Below are positions 44,121 through 53,361 of a DNA stretch of 64,000 bases, piece after piece. The translations under genes were made by a program, and so were the position numbers. The notes below the pieces were generated by a model. The model searched no databases, was not told the origin of the DNA, and saw nothing but the letters and a program-made list of their open reading frames with translations. The DNA is from SW132 sp038150125. GTDB taxonomy: Bacteria; Bacteroidota; Rhodothermia; Balneolales; Balneolaceae. Positions within the stretch are counted from its first letter, which is position 1; the number at the start of each line of letters is the position of its first letter. Location of the stretch: contig NZ_JBBVMF010000012.1 in NCBI RefSeq assembly GCF_038150125.1, positions 1-64,000 of the forward strand, written 5' to 3'.

Positions 44121-44808
44121 TTACAAAATATCCCGCCGAAATCGCTCCCGTAAATCTATAATATAGATTGCCAGCTCATCGCGAACCTCTTTGGCACGGC
44201 CGTGAAATTCAAAATAAATGTCTCTTCCAAGCAGTTCTTTTTTGCCGATCTCATGAAGAGCGTCCAGCATTTTGTTAGCTGCATTAAGTCCGCGCTTGCA
44301 GTTGGCGATGTTTCCGCCAAGGCTGTCAAGCTCAAAACCAAACCCGAATCCACCTGCAATTTTGGCCGCAGGAATCGTAATAGACCGGCAAAAGGTATTG
44401 ACTGATTCGTCTTCTGAATCTGCGAGGTGTTCATCAACCATATTCATAGAATCGATCGTAAACTCAAACGCTTTTTGATAGATGGGTAAATTCTCAAAAC
44501 TGTCAATTTCTGAAGGCTCGTAGTCGGTGTTGCGTTTCCATTCTTCACTCTCTTCATACTCATCGATGATAAAGGTCGTCCATCCACTCCTCATGTTCGT
44601 CATCCATCTCATCAAGCAGGTGAGTCCAGCCCATCTCTTCAGCAATTATTCTGTCGCGATCGGGATGATCCATGTACTTATCAAGCAACTGAGAATACTT
44701 ATCCGTTCGTCTGTCTGATTCCTTGAAAAACTCTTCCCAGCGGTGCTCATCCCAAATCTCAGGCTCGTTCTCATCTTCATTCCCATTAAATAAATTCTTT
44801 TCACTCAT
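44121..44808 (-). pseudogene. Uncharacterised acidic protein gene with an apparent +1 frameshift
   Basis: The N-terminal frame starts at ATG 44808 (MSEKNLFNGNEDENEPEIW), after AGGTG in the Shine-Dalgarno position, and runs acidic and helical to ...HEEWMDDL before a stop at 44560. A second frame picks up at the same point as FIIDEYEESEEWKRN and runs to a stop at 44121 with ordered sequence (AAKIAGGFGFGFELDSLGGN; RDIYFEFHGRAKEVRDELAIYI). The second frame's own N-terminus (MLKRWAGLTCLMRW) looks like antisense-type noise, so one gene broken by one extra base near 44571 fits best. Function unknown. Confidence 0.6.
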
Positions 44809-45016
44809 GATATTCACCTTTTTTGTTTATAGTGTACTACCTCTTGTTCTTATCTCTGATAATCAGAAGTAAGTAAACATCACTTGAAATGACAAATCCA
44901 GTGCAGATAAATTATTTATGGCTCTACAGGAAAGTAAGTGGGTTAATGGTAAACTATATGAATAATTGCTTAGAACATGTTCAAAATTTTCTAAAATTAT
45001 GGGTCGTTGCTTTTGT

Positions 45017-45200
45017 AGATCCTTCTCTTCGCCATCAACTACAATGGCTCGATCAGGATGACACGCTCGTTGGTAAGTACGGGGGCGGCGTGTGTAAAGT
45101 CGTCGTTTTACAATATCGCCTTGTCATCACGCCGCCTGAAACCCCAGCCTAATCATTGTCATTCTGAATAAAACGGTGGTTTTCCGTTTTGTGAAGAATC
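45017..45200. repeat. Inverted REP-like sequences
   Basis: At 45017-45066 the sequence AGATCCTTC...CAGGATGACA and at 45157-45200 the sequence TGTCATTCTGA...GAAGAATCT are degenerate inverse copies of the common Bacteroidota intergenic element. The second contains the hairpin AAAACGG/CCGTTTT (45170-45190). The gap 44818-45393 otherwise holds only a reading frame (44889-45152) that I judge spurious. Confidence 0.5.
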
Positions 45201-45393
45201 TGTAAATGCAACATATTTTGCTCTATCAAATAACCGGGTAACCTTCTGAATAACTGATCTTGTCTAATGAAACTGTGTATTGGATTATTCTATGTGCCCA
45301 CAAACTTTCCTGTGGAACATTATTTTAAAAGAACATAGTTCTGTCGGTACCCATTGAACTGAATACTACTTTAAAAAATTGGGTTGATCTTCA

Positions 45394-47199
45394 TTATTGA
45401 AATGAAAAGAATAAAACTCCACCCTCTCGATTACCTATCAAAAATTCAGGCTTAACATCGTTATTTAAATCTGTAATATGAGGAGCTGAAAATTGCCCTG
45501 ACTGAAGCGCCACAGGCAACTCAGCTTTTTCAAATTCAGGTTTGCTGGCTGTCCCGGTGTTTTCGAAGTAGACGATGCCGTCAACTTTGGAGCCGAGGAA
45601 AAGATCGAGGTCGCCATCATTATCGATATCATACAGCGCAGGAACGCTTCTGTGCTGAACTTCTACACCGGAAAGTGCATCTTCCAGAAGCTGAAAATCC
45701 GGTTCTGAAGCAGTGCCTTCATTTCTATAGTAATGGACCCGGCCACCTGATGATCCAAGAATAAGGTCATAATCGCCATCGTCATCAAGGTCTGCCATGG
45801 AAGGCGCAGCGTTGCTTCCTCGCGGAAGTTCAAGCAATGTCTCATTTATTTCTTCAAAACCATCTCCAGTGTTTTGATAGTAAGCCACACCACCGCGCCA
45901 CCGTCCGAGCAACAGATCGTCAAGTCCATCGCCGTTCAGGTCGGCCATTGCGGGTGCATAGTGATAGGCGTCAGGCAGATCTAGTGTACCGGATTGATAA
46001 AATTCAGGCGAGTCTGCTGTACCGCGATTTTCATAAATATAGACCAGCGACGAATTACGCTCACCGGGATCGATTTTATTGGCCAGGAGCAGATCCTTTT
46101 TACCGTTGCCGGTCAGGTCGCCGGTTGTTGCAATACTTTCATTACCCACATCAAGTGTGGTTAGAAATTGCTGAGTTTGAAGCGAAAAGTTGCCGCTGCT
46201 GGTCTGATCATAAAAATAGAAGTTTTCGGCAAGTGTCTGATTGGCATTGTAAGCACCACCGAGCACACCCAGGAAAAGAGCGATATCACCATCAGCTCCC
46301 CAGGGCGTCAGGGTTGGCGCATTGTATCCGCTGGTTTGAACAGGATTATTAGAAGGGAATGGCTGAGGTTCACCACGAAAGTCCGGATCTGATGGTGTTC
46401 CGCGATTTTCGAGCAGCAAGATGCTGGGTTCAAAAAAATCGCCCCAGAAAATGTCCTGGTCTCCATCCGAATCGATATCCATAAACGCCATGGTATTGGC
46501 TCCGTGGAGGGTGCCAAACTGTTTTACGATCTCGATGTCTTCAAAACGCTCCGTAATCAATACAAACCGAGGGATCATGTCATCGTCAAATCCGGCAGAT
46601 TCGTAGCGTGTAACCGTTCCATCGAGTCTTCCGATAAACAGATCCTTGAACCCGTTATTGTCAATGTCTGTGACGTTGGGAATATTCTGGCGATCTGAAA
46701 AGATCGGCTCTCCGTTGACGTCTCTCAGCGTATCAGCCGCAAGCTCAAACTGCGGATTTTCTGGTGATCCCGCATTTCGATAATAGCGAATATAGCTGTA
46801 GGGCTGTTCGCTGAGCAGATCCATATCGCCATCGTCATCCAGGTCTACAAACCGAAACCACTCTCCAATATCCAAATCCTGGAATTTGTCGGTTTTCCAG
46901 GTGAGCCGGTTGCTGGCATCCCATCCGTTATTTTCGAAATATTTGAGGTCGTTGGTGTTCTCCTGGACAAACAGGTCCGGATAGCCATCGTTATTGATGT
47001 CGACAAACTGAGGCCGGGGAGCATTAAATCCGCCGAGAAACGGGAAGTCAAGCTGGTTGCCATTCTCATCAAATACCGGAAATGGATTCACCTGTTTCTG
47101 GAGACCATCAGAAGATTCTGAGGTGGTCTTTTGTACAGTTGAGCATCCGGCCATAAGGATGATTGATAGAATGCATAGCGGTAAAAATCGGTAAGTCAT
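45394..47199 (-). CDS. FG-GAP/VCBS-repeat lipoprotein
   Basis: A 601-residue lipoprotein (MTYRFLPLCILSIILMAGC, lipidated Cys ~19). The mature part is built from repeats with the calcium-binding pattern DxDxDGxxDL (for example FVDINNDGYPDLFV, FVDLDDDGDMDLLS, MADLNGDGLDDLLLG, DIDNDGDLDLFLG), which make an integrin-like seven-bladed propeller. It would sit on the cell surface and bind calcium. No enzyme domain. It heads a minus-strand set of three repeat proteins whose exact function is unknown. Confidence 0.85.
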   Translation of the reverse strand: MTYRFLPLCILSIILMAGCSTVQKTTSESSDGLQKQVNPFPVFDENGNQLDFPFLGGFNAPRPQFVDINNDGYPDLFVQENTNDLKYFENNGWDASNRLTWKTDKFQDLDIGEWFRFVDLDDDGDMDLLSEQPYSYIRYYRNAGSPENPQFELAADTLRDVNGEPIFSDRQNIPNVTDIDNNGFKDLFIGRLDGTVTRYESAGFDDDMIPRFVLITERFEDIEIVKQFGTLHGANTMAFMDIDSDGDQDIFWGDFFEPSILLLENRGTPSDPDFRGEPQPFPSNNPVQTSGYNAPTLTPWGADGDIALFLGVLGGAYNANQTLAENFYFYDQTSSGNFSLQTQQFLTTLDVGNESIATTGDLTGNGKKDLLLANKIDPGERNSSLVYIYENRGTADSPEFYQSGTLDLPDAYHYAPAMADLNGDGLDDLLLGRWRGGVAYYQNTGDGFEEINETLLELPRGSNAAPSMADLDDDGDYDLILGSSGGRVHYYRNEGTASEPDFQLLEDALSGVEVQHRSVPALYDIDNDGDLDLFLGSKVDGIVYFENTGTASKPEFEKAELPVALQSGQFSAPHITDLNNDVKPEFLIGNREGGVLFFSFQ

Positions 47200-47254
47200 A
47201 TAGCAACTTATAAGTGATTTAATTCTTCAACTTTGAGAGTCAAAAACGTACAGT

Positions 47255-48334
47255 TTAAAGTGTGCTCGTTCCAATGCCTGAAGGATAATTTCCAACTTCT
47301 ATGACTTTCTCGATTTTCAGAGTCTCAGTATTTATGACGACAACGGTTCCCGGAAAATCGTCACCAGTTGAACCTTCCGGCTGATACGTGCCATCCAGAT
47401 TGTTGTTGGTGACAAAAAGGTATGTGCCATCGTGCGACAATACGGCTCCGTGTGGCTGGGCAAGACCGTCTCCTTTGATCGTGGCTTCAACTTCCTTGGT
47501 TTCCAAATTTACAACTGAGACTGAGTGATCCTGCTTATTGCCGAAATAGACATAGTTTCCATCCGGAGAGAATACGGGATGCCATGGCATGGCCCCAACC
47601 TCAATCATATCCGTTACTTCTGGATTCATTGGGTCGCTGATATCAAATACCAGCAGCTGACCTGATACCTGTCCGGTCGCAACCATTACATCACCATTAG
47701 GGTGCACAGCGAAATTCACGAATACGTGCGTATTGCCTTCCACGGTTGTCAGGCTCGATTCGTCTTCGGTTGTGTTGATGGATAGAATCTGATTTGATGA
47801 AAGACTCCCTACAAAAGACCACTGTCCGTCAGGGGTGGTGGTAAGTGCGTGCGGACGATTGAAGAAAAGATCAATTTCATCAGACACAGACATATCGGAG
47901 CGATTCACAACGCCATAGCTTTGTGGTGGGTTCACGGCGCTCATCGACCGGCCGACATAAAGAAGATCTTCCTGAGGATGAAGCGCCATCAAGCCGGGCA
48001 CTTCCAGTTCTGCCTGGGCTACGAGCTCATTTTCGCGGTTAAATTTCAAGACTCTGTTTTCACCAATAAGCGTTACGTACCAAAATGAGCCGTCAGACTC
48101 CGCAACGGCGTGGTGGGGTTTGGCATTCGGGGAAAAACCAAGCTCCTGCAGGTCAACAGTATCCGTAATCGATTGAGTGTTCGCATCAATAACCGTAATG
48201 CTGGCTGATCCCTGGTTACAAACATATATAAGCTGAGAGCGGCCATCACTCTGTGCAAAAGAGGAGGCGGCCAGAGAGAAGGCAAGAATTACCGGGAGCA
48301 CTAACAGAAAATAGCTAAAGAATCGGGTTTTCAT
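47255..48334 (-). CDS. Secreted YVTN-type beta-propeller (YncE-like)
   Basis: A 359-residue exported protein (signal ending SSFAQ). It has YVTN-type blades: IYVCNQGSASITVIDANTQ, YVTLIGENRVLKFNRENE, HPNGDVMVATGQVSG and FVTNNNLDGTYQPEG, each with the PHGAV/ALTTTPDG inter-blade phrases. Such propellers bind DNA, surface-layer or partner proteins, and no active site is visible. It lies 55 bp upstream of the FG-GAP lipoprotein gene, same strand, and is separated by a terminator from the anchor-B gene. Confidence 0.82.
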   Translation of the reverse strand: MKTRFFSYFLLVLPVILAFSLAASSFAQSDGRSQLIYVCNQGSASITVIDANTQSITDTVDLQELGFSPNAKPHHAVAESDGSFWYVTLIGENRVLKFNRENELVAQAELEVPGLMALHPQEDLLYVGRSMSAVNPPQSYGVVNRSDMSVSDEIDLFFNRPHALTTTPDGQWSFVGSLSSNQILSINTTEDESSLTTVEGNTHVFVNFAVHPNGDVMVATGQVSGQLLVFDISDPMNPEVTDMIEVGAMPWHPVFSPDGNYVYFGNKQDHSVSVVNLETKEVEATIKGDGLAQPHGAVLSHDGTYLFVTNNNLDGTYQPEGSTGDDFPGTVVVINTETLKIEKVIEVGNYPSGIGTSTL

Positions 48335-48436
48335 AGTTACGTCTCATTTATGACAAATTAAACAGATGCAATCAATAGAAGCATATTACCTCTGAAAGAT
48401 TACCCATTATGGAGCAACCTTGTTCCTGCCGCACAT

Positions 48437-48485
48437 AAAAAAGGCAACTTCAAGCCGTCTCCGTTCAGAGAAACTCAAAGCTGCC
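48437..48485 (-). terminator. Rho-independent terminator of the anchor-B gene
   Basis: On the minus strand GGCAGCTT pairs with AAGTTGCC (one G-U), enclosing a smaller stem (GTTTCT.../GGAGAC), and is followed by TTTTTT. It lies 22 bp after the stop of the gene at 48507, so that gene is transcribed apart from its downstream neighbour. Confidence 0.75.
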
Positions 48486-48506
48486 GTAATTTATTGCGAG
48501 TAATTT

Positions 48507-50876
48507 TTAGTCGCGATTCGCATCAAGGATGAACAGTCCCTCGTTGGAGCTGGTCATTAGCACGATATCATCAAAATAAGGGAAGTTGCTCCAGGTTCCG
48601 GAGAATCCGGCTGCATCTTCAACAAATGGATGCGTATCAAAGTAACCAACACGCTGTGGCTCTTCAGGATTTGTAATGTCTATTACCTGCAATCCACTTA
48701 CATAATTAGACTGATACATTGTGTTGCCCAGAATGTACAGGTTGTGGTCGGATGCCGGATTTTCTACGAAGTATTCGTCCACAAATTGCGGATCATCGAG
48801 ATCACTGACATCCCAGATAATGGTTCGAGTCTGGTCTACAAGTCCAGTCAGCTCATCCAGCTCATCATTCTGGAAAAAGTATCGATGATCTTCGGTTAAC
48901 CATCCCTGATGAACGTAAGCGTGATCCGGATACGAAGCGGTTGAGAGTGCAACGGGATTTTCTTTATCCGTTACATCAGCGATACTAATGGCTGTTTCAT
49001 TCGCTCCAAGACAGATTTCTTGTCCCTGGTGTTCTTCATCAGGTCCGTTATAAATAACACACTGTGCATCGTGCGTGTATCCGGTACCGCTTCGGCCCGT
49101 GGATGGATCCGCAAAACAGCCTGCAAATTCAGGGTTAGCCGGATCTTCGAGGCTGATCATGTGCAGGCCGCCACCGCAAGTTTGTCCGCCACCGCTGCTT
49201 CCAACAGCAAATGCATAACCGGTGTCTTCGTTAATGACGATGTTGTGAACACTATTTACATTGGTGTAGATATTGGTCTCTTCAAATAGAATAGGCTCGC
49301 CATCGAATTCCCGAAGCTGGGTCAGGTCAAGGACCTGCATACCGTGCTCGCGCGAGTTATCAGCAACAATATATACGTAGTTCTGATATACTTTCATGTC
49401 GCGCCAGCTGCTTGGCTGACCTGTTGCGGTAAGCGGGAGGTTTCCGATATAAATTGGGTTGAGAGGATCTGTAACGTCTACGAATGATGTTCCTTCATTC
49501 CGGCCGATAAGAGCGTAATTTTTGTCCGTTTCCGGATCCGTCCATCCCCACATGTCATTAAGCCGAACACCGCGGTCGCCGCCAATGGCACTGATAGGCA
49601 GAAAAGAGATCAGATCTACGTTTTCACAAAGATATCGATCAGCTGAGCCGTCATTACAGGCTACACGGTTTCCGGTAATCGGCTGAAGGACATCATCGCC
49701 TTCGCCAATCAAAATTTCCTGGGTCATCCACATACCGGAAGCATCACGCTCCATGATGGCAGCAGATCCGGCGCCAAAGTCCGTCCCTGTAAGACCAACA
49801 ACCGCCAGGTCTCCTTCAACGGCAAGTGTACCGGCAAAGCGATCGCCTTCTTCCTGGTCAGATCTCATTTTAGATGCGCTGCTCCAATTGCCGTCCGCAT
49901 CACGCTGAAACTGATAAACAGCGCCTGCACCGCTGTCGGCATTGGGTGCACCAATCCATACAGATCCATCGGCAAACTCAATTGCACTACCAAACGCATA
50001 GCGCGATTGCCCATCGAACGCCATCAGCCGGCTGCTTTCCATCCATTCGCCTGATTCTTCATCCATCGAGAAAATGATCACTGCTCCGGTGGCTGCGCTA
50101 TGTCGGGGAGCACCGGCAAATATATGCCCGTCCATCATAGCGAGTGTGGCGCCAAAGTAACTACGCTCATCTGCCTGTCTGCTTTGAAGTGTTGATGTGT
50201 GATTCCAATCGTTACTGTCATTTTCATAAACGTGCAACACGCCACCATCACGCTGAGGAGCGCTTACTACCATATGATTGTCTTCCATCGCAAGGACTGA
50301 TCCAAAGTTTGAACCGGTTGTATCAGGATTTGCAAGCGTGCCTACTTCGCTCCAGTCATCGCCTGATCGCTGAAAAACAACCACGGCTCCGGTTCCATTG
50401 GCATGGCCGGGAGCACCAACAAAAGCATGATCGCCATTAAGAAGAACACTGGAACCGAAATCGGTCTCTAATGTGTCATTCAGCGACAGCCTTGCAGTTT
50501 GAGTCCATTCACCGTCACTCATCTCAAAAATATATGCGGCACCGCGACTATCATTCGTTCCGGATGCTCCAACCAGTACCATGTTTCCATCAGTTGAAAA
50601 AATAGAACCGAAACTGTTTCCAATTTCACCGTCAGATGCCGAGAGGGTAGCCGACTGCTCCCATGTATCGCCATTTTTGACGAACTGGTAAACAAGGCCG
50701 GGTTGGTGATAGTTGGAGGGTTCACCAATTAAAATGGTTCCGTCCATTATATCAACGGACCGTGCAAACCCCTGCATCGCTTCAGATTCGCCATAGGCAG
50801 TCGATTGGGCTTGAATGCTGATACTCAATAATGTTAGAGGTAATAGTAATAGAAGAAAATTCAATAGTGATCTCAT
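48507..50876 (-). CDS. Choice-of-anchor B protein with FG-GAP repeats
   Basis: A 789-residue exported protein (signal MRSLLNFLLLLLPLTLLSI, cleavage near IQAQS). Residues ~30-400 are seven FG-GAP-like blades with the phrase FGSxLxxxDGxxxVGAP (for example NSFGSIFSTDGNMVLVGAS). Residues ~415-789 are the choice-of-anchor B module: VRLNDMWGWTDPETDKNYALIG, GTSFVDVTDPLNPIYIG, EHGMQVLDLTQL, and a conserved cysteine region (CGGGLHMISLEDP, AGCFADPS). Large surface adhesin or anchoring protein by analogy. No catalytic site seen. It has its own terminator. Confidence 0.82.
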   Translation of the reverse strand: MRSLLNFLLLLLPLTLLSISIQAQSTAYGESEAMQGFARSVDIMDGTILIGEPSNYHQPGLVYQFVKNGDTWEQSATLSASDGEIGNSFGSIFSTDGNMVLVGASGTNDSRGAAYIFEMSDGEWTQTARLSLNDTLETDFGSSVLLNGDHAFVGAPGHANGTGAVVVFQRSGDDWSEVGTLANPDTTGSNFGSVLAMEDNHMVVSAPQRDGGVLHVYENDSNDWNHTSTLQSRQADERSYFGATLAMMDGHIFAGAPRHSAATGAVIIFSMDEESGEWMESSRLMAFDGQSRYAFGSAIEFADGSVWIGAPNADSGAGAVYQFQRDADGNWSSASKMRSDQEEGDRFAGTLAVEGDLAVVGLTGTDFGAGSAAIMERDASGMWMTQEILIGEGDDVLQPITGNRVACNDGSADRYLCENVDLISFLPISAIGGDRGVRLNDMWGWTDPETDKNYALIGRNEGTSFVDVTDPLNPIYIGNLPLTATGQPSSWRDMKVYQNYVYIVADNSREHGMQVLDLTQLREFDGEPILFEETNIYTNVNSVHNIVINEDTGYAFAVGSSGGGQTCGGGLHMISLEDPANPEFAGCFADPSTGRSGTGYTHDAQCVIYNGPDEEHQGQEICLGANETAISIADVTDKENPVALSTASYPDHAYVHQGWLTEDHRYFFQNDELDELTGLVDQTRTIIWDVSDLDDPQFVDEYFVENPASDHNLYILGNTMYQSNYVSGLQVIDITNPEEPQRVGYFDTHPFVEDAAGFSGTWSNFPYFDDIVLMTSSNEGLFILDANRD

Positions 50877-51166
50877 ATAGATGCTTATTTCGATATGTGG
50901 TGAAATTTGAAAGACTCTTAAAATAGTGCGGACTGATTAAAAAACAAGAGATAGCTAAGAAAGATTGCCCTGAAAAATATAAAAGTTTATTAAAAGCTAA
51001 TCTGATTGATTTAAAGCCATGTTAATTGCAACAATCAATCAACATCTGGATGATCTGGATAAAAGGAAATGTTGTGGAGTAAACTATCACATGTCATGGC
51101 TAATTATTAATCACTGACTGTATCTGATTCCTAATGGTATTCATTTCTCATAGTTACATTGTCGGC

Positions 51167-51610
51167 TCATAGACGATCATCAAACTCGAAATCACAAATC
51201 TCTTTCACGAAAACAGCGTCAAACTCCGGGTGGTTTGGGTTGATGAGTACGTTTGTTTCATCCCGGATGATTGATGAGGGAACGCGAAGCAGCAAACTGT
51301 TCCCGTTTTTTATCCATTCATCTCCAAGTTTACGGCATATCGAAAACCCGTTTCTTTTAAACCACATGTCAGGTAGTTCATCGTCAGAGATTTGTTCGGA
51401 TGAGGCGTTTTCCGGAACGTTGATGACGGTAATTTTGAAATTTCCATTTAAGCCCTCACCTGATCTGTGCACAAGGTTTTCAAGACACGCCAGTGCGCGG
51501 GAAGATGCCGTGTAGATGACAAATACGCCCTTCGAGTTCCACCGTGCCGGATAACCTAACCCGCTCAGTTCGCCGGCCCACTTTGATGTAGTTATTCTGT
51601 AGAGTTCCAC
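51167..51610 (-). CDS. RES-domain toxin
   Basis: A 147-residue RES-domain protein. It has MELYRITTSKWAGELSGLG (conserved Arg ~5 in the NAD site), the Glu region in SRALACLENLVHRSGE, and a later Ser in FEFDDRL-type ending. RES toxins degrade NAD in the cell. It follows the Xre-type antitoxin gene on the minus strand by 27 bp, the normal gene order for this module. Length is typical. Confidence 0.85.
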   Translation of the reverse strand: MELYRITTSKWAGELSGLGYPARWNSKGVFVIYTASSRALACLENLVHRSGEGLNGNFKITVINVPENASSEQISDDELPDMWFKRNGFSICRKLGDEWIKNGNSLLLRVPSSIIRDETNVLINPNHPEFDAVFVKEICDFEFDDRL

Positions 51611-51636
51611 AATTCAGAATTTAATGACATCAAGAC

Positions 51637-52089
51637 CTAAGCCAAAGCCCCATACTCTATTCGCAAAAGCTCGTCGCGAACCAGGTCTATGCCGCCGGAT
51701 GTTTGTAAAAAAGTGAACGGGTGCTCGTTTTCTAAGCCCGCTGCCGGTTTGCGAAGCCAGCGGTTAAATGAGCCAATATCCCCAAATACCTCCTCTGCTT
51801 TTTGGTATAGGCCGATGAGTTTAAGAAGCTGTTCGCTGTTCATGGCATTGAGTTTTTTTCCTTCTTTCTGGTAGCGTTGGATTGTTTTAAATGAAAGGTC
51901 TAGAATGGATGAAAGCTCTTGGTTTGAAAGCCCCGATACATCTATAAGATCAAAAAAAGCGGATACAGATAGTCCAGTTCTTGCATGTTTTGCGGTCTCA
52001 AACTCATTGGTAGCGGAGACTTGATATTTTACCGCTGTTTCTTGTACCGTTAGCGGTTTGCCTGTTTTTTCTTGATATGAATGGGACAT
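51637..52089 (-). CDS. Xre/DUF2384-type antitoxin of the RES system
   Basis: A 150-residue antitoxin. The N-terminal ~50 residues are extended, a helix-turn-helix-like middle follows (DLSFKTIQRYQKEGKKL), and the C-terminus is the MbcA/ParS-like toxin-binding domain (YQKAEEVFGDIGSFNRWLRKP, GIDLVRDELLRIEYGALA). It neutralises the neighbouring RES toxin and represses the operon. Two TGTTAGACAAT copies and a palindrome lie just upstream. Confidence 0.85.
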   Translation of the reverse strand: MSHSYQEKTGKPLTVQETAVKYQVSATNEFETAKHARTGLSVSAFFDLIDVSGLSNQELSSILDLSFKTIQRYQKEGKKLNAMNSEQLLKLIGLYQKAEEVFGDIGSFNRWLRKPAAGLENEHPFTFLQTSGGIDLVRDELLRIEYGALA

Positions 52090-52101
52090 GTTTAACTCGT
52101 T

Positions 52102-52133
52102 TGTTAGACAATTGTCTTATAATGTTAGACAAT
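52102..52133. promoter_or_regulatory. Operator of the RES/Xre pair
   Basis: TGTTAGACAAT occurs twice (52102 and 52123), 21 bp apart, i.e. on the same face of the helix. The first copy overlaps the perfect palindrome AGACAATTGTCT (52106-52117). It lies 13 bp before the antitoxin ATG. The natural ligand is the antitoxin itself. Confidence 0.5.
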
Positions 52134-52277
52134 TTTTTTTGATTTTGCAACTTTCTAACTAACGTTTTGTGTTTGCCAATAAGTGGCTTTGAAAAACCTG
52201 AGCGCAGTTTATCAACGTGCGTCTGACCATATTCGGGTCATCTAAATCAAATTTAAAATGTGCATCTAAATAAAAAA

Positions 52278-52297
52278 GGCCGGATATAACCCCGGCC
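52278..52297. terminator. Hairpin GGCCGG/CCGGCC in the gap beside the IS element
   Basis: A 6-bp GC stem with an 8-nt loop, flanked by A on the left and ATTT on the right, so weak termination is possible in either direction. The rest of the 497-bp gap 52090-52586 holds the toxin-antitoxin operator and no gene I can see. Confidence 0.35.
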
Positions 52298-52578
52298 ATT
52301 TAAAAGCATATCGCCTATGTGTATCTAAAACTGAATCGTTAAATCCCCAAAGATTATACGCCACAATACAGCATTATAGAGGCACTGATATTTGTTTAAA
52401 GACTTTCAAGTATATTCAAAACAATTTCCTGGAATAATTGGCTAAAGGTATCGGTATAGCCGATATGAGATCAAGTGGTGACGATGCAGTAGTGATCAGG
52501 CGCTCCGATTTATTTATTGATTCGCCTTGTTGCTCTTGATAGTCATGAATCGATTTTAATTTTAAAAAAATGTTTGTG

Positions 52579-53230
52579 GGTCATGACTAAAACAGAGGGT
52601 TGTTCCGTAGGATTTTAAGCAGCAGCTGATACAAATCTTCCTGCCTGTAGTTATAACGAAATTCACACTCTTTCAGATGGTATTTATATGTGGATGAGTG
52701 AATTCCCTTGAACTTTGACAGCCTTGACTTCGCGTTTCCCCAAAAGCTTTCAATCCTGTTCAAAACCTTTCGTGTCGACTCATTTTTGCCTTCTTTTTTG
52801 CCTAAAAATTGATGTTTGCCGGTATTGACGTTTATCATCAGATCAAAATGCTGATGATATTGAGATTTAAGAACGTCGGCATCGTTGGTTTCTGCTATAG
52901 CGGTATAAATCTTGCCCTCGTACTCCTTCAACAGAATACAGCATTCGTCTATGTTGATGGTTTCCTCAATAGAATATAACCGTAGCGGCAAAGGGGATGT
53001 GGACTCGGAAAAGTGAGCAATTTTTCGTCGTATTTCGTTAAGATACCGGTTGATGGTATTCCGGTTCAAACCGGTCAGCTCAGCAATTTGAATTGCTGTT
53101 AAATCAAGAGAAAAGAACCGGACAATCTCACGAAATTTCTTCTCACTTATTTTAGAACGGTTCACATACTTGTTATTCATTAAATATCAGAAGTTTACGG
53201 CGAATTAAATATTCTGTTATAGTCATGACC
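52579..53230 (-). mobile_element. Compact IS1595-type element (652 bp) with 18-bp terminal inverted repeats
   Basis: The left end GGTCATGACTAAAACAGA (52579-52596) and the inverse of the right end, GGTCATGACTATAACAGA (53213-53230), agree in 17 of 18 bases. They enclose one transposase gene whose stop codon lies in the left repeat. No direct target duplication is visible (flanks TGTTTGTG and GAATAATT). The size is smaller than most IS1595 members (about 0.7-1.1 kb). Confidence 0.7.
52587..53180 (-). CDS. IS1595 (ISXO2-like) transposase, apparently lacking part of its core
   Basis: A 197-residue protein. The N-terminal HTH-like region is IAELTGLNRNTINRYLNEIRR. The first catalytic Asp sits in NIDE (~75) and the closing block is RIESFWGNAKSRLSKFKGI plus KECEFRYNYR. 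Between them the block GKIYTAIAETNDADVL is followed directly by YHQHFDLMINVN. The usual glycine-rich ESYFGG region and the YxDGW block with the second Asp are missing. It looks internally deleted and probably inactive. A divergent subgroup is the alternative. Confidence 0.65.
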   Translation of the reverse strand: MNNKYVNRSKISEKKFREIVRFFSLDLTAIQIAELTGLNRNTINRYLNEIRRKIAHFSESTSPLPLRLYSIEETINIDECCILLKEYEGKIYTAIAETNDADVLKSQYHQHFDLMINVNTGKHQFLGKKEGKNESTRKVLNRIESFWGNAKSRLSKFKGIHSSTYKYHLKECEFRYNYRQEDLYQLLLKILRNNPLF

Positions 53231-53238
53231 GAATAATT

Positions 53239-53257
53239 AGCCGTTCTTTTAACGGCT
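53239..53257 (+). terminator. Small perfect hairpin beside the IS end
   Basis: AGCCGTT pairs with AACGGCT across CTTTT, and TTCC follows. It lies 9 bp outside the IS right end, upstream of the TonB receptor gene, and may insulate that operon. Confidence 0.35.
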
Positions 53258-53289
53258 TTCCTATGCATGATATACGCGTTTCTATTTCT

Positions 53290-53308
53290 ATTTAGATTAA
53301 GTCTAAAT
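53290..53308. promoter_or_regulatory. 19-bp dyad ATTTAGA-ttaag-TCTAAAT, likely metalloregulator site
   Basis: Perfect 7-bp arms with a 5-bp centre, 54 bp before the receptor start. The size and AT-rich arms resemble Fur- or DtxR-family operators that control iron and haem uptake genes. Regulator identity is inferred. Confidence 0.5.
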
Positions 53309-53361
53309 AAACTTAGCCCATTAATTACGGACAACGCTAAAAAAACGCAACCATAAATTTC

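Noticed and set aside
44889..45152. Plus-strand reading frame of 87 codons
   Set aside because: It runs through degenerate inverted REP-like sequence, has no ribosome site and no protein-like pattern.
51019..51117. 32-codon reading frame starting MLIATINQHLDD
   Set aside because: No ribosome site, no recognisable motif, and it lies in an AT-rich gap of ~290 bp in which I see nothing else.
53231..53361. Cobalamin riboswitch upstream of the TonB receptor
   Set aside because: None of the conserved B12-box sequence was found. Only a small hairpin and the 19-bp dyad are present.
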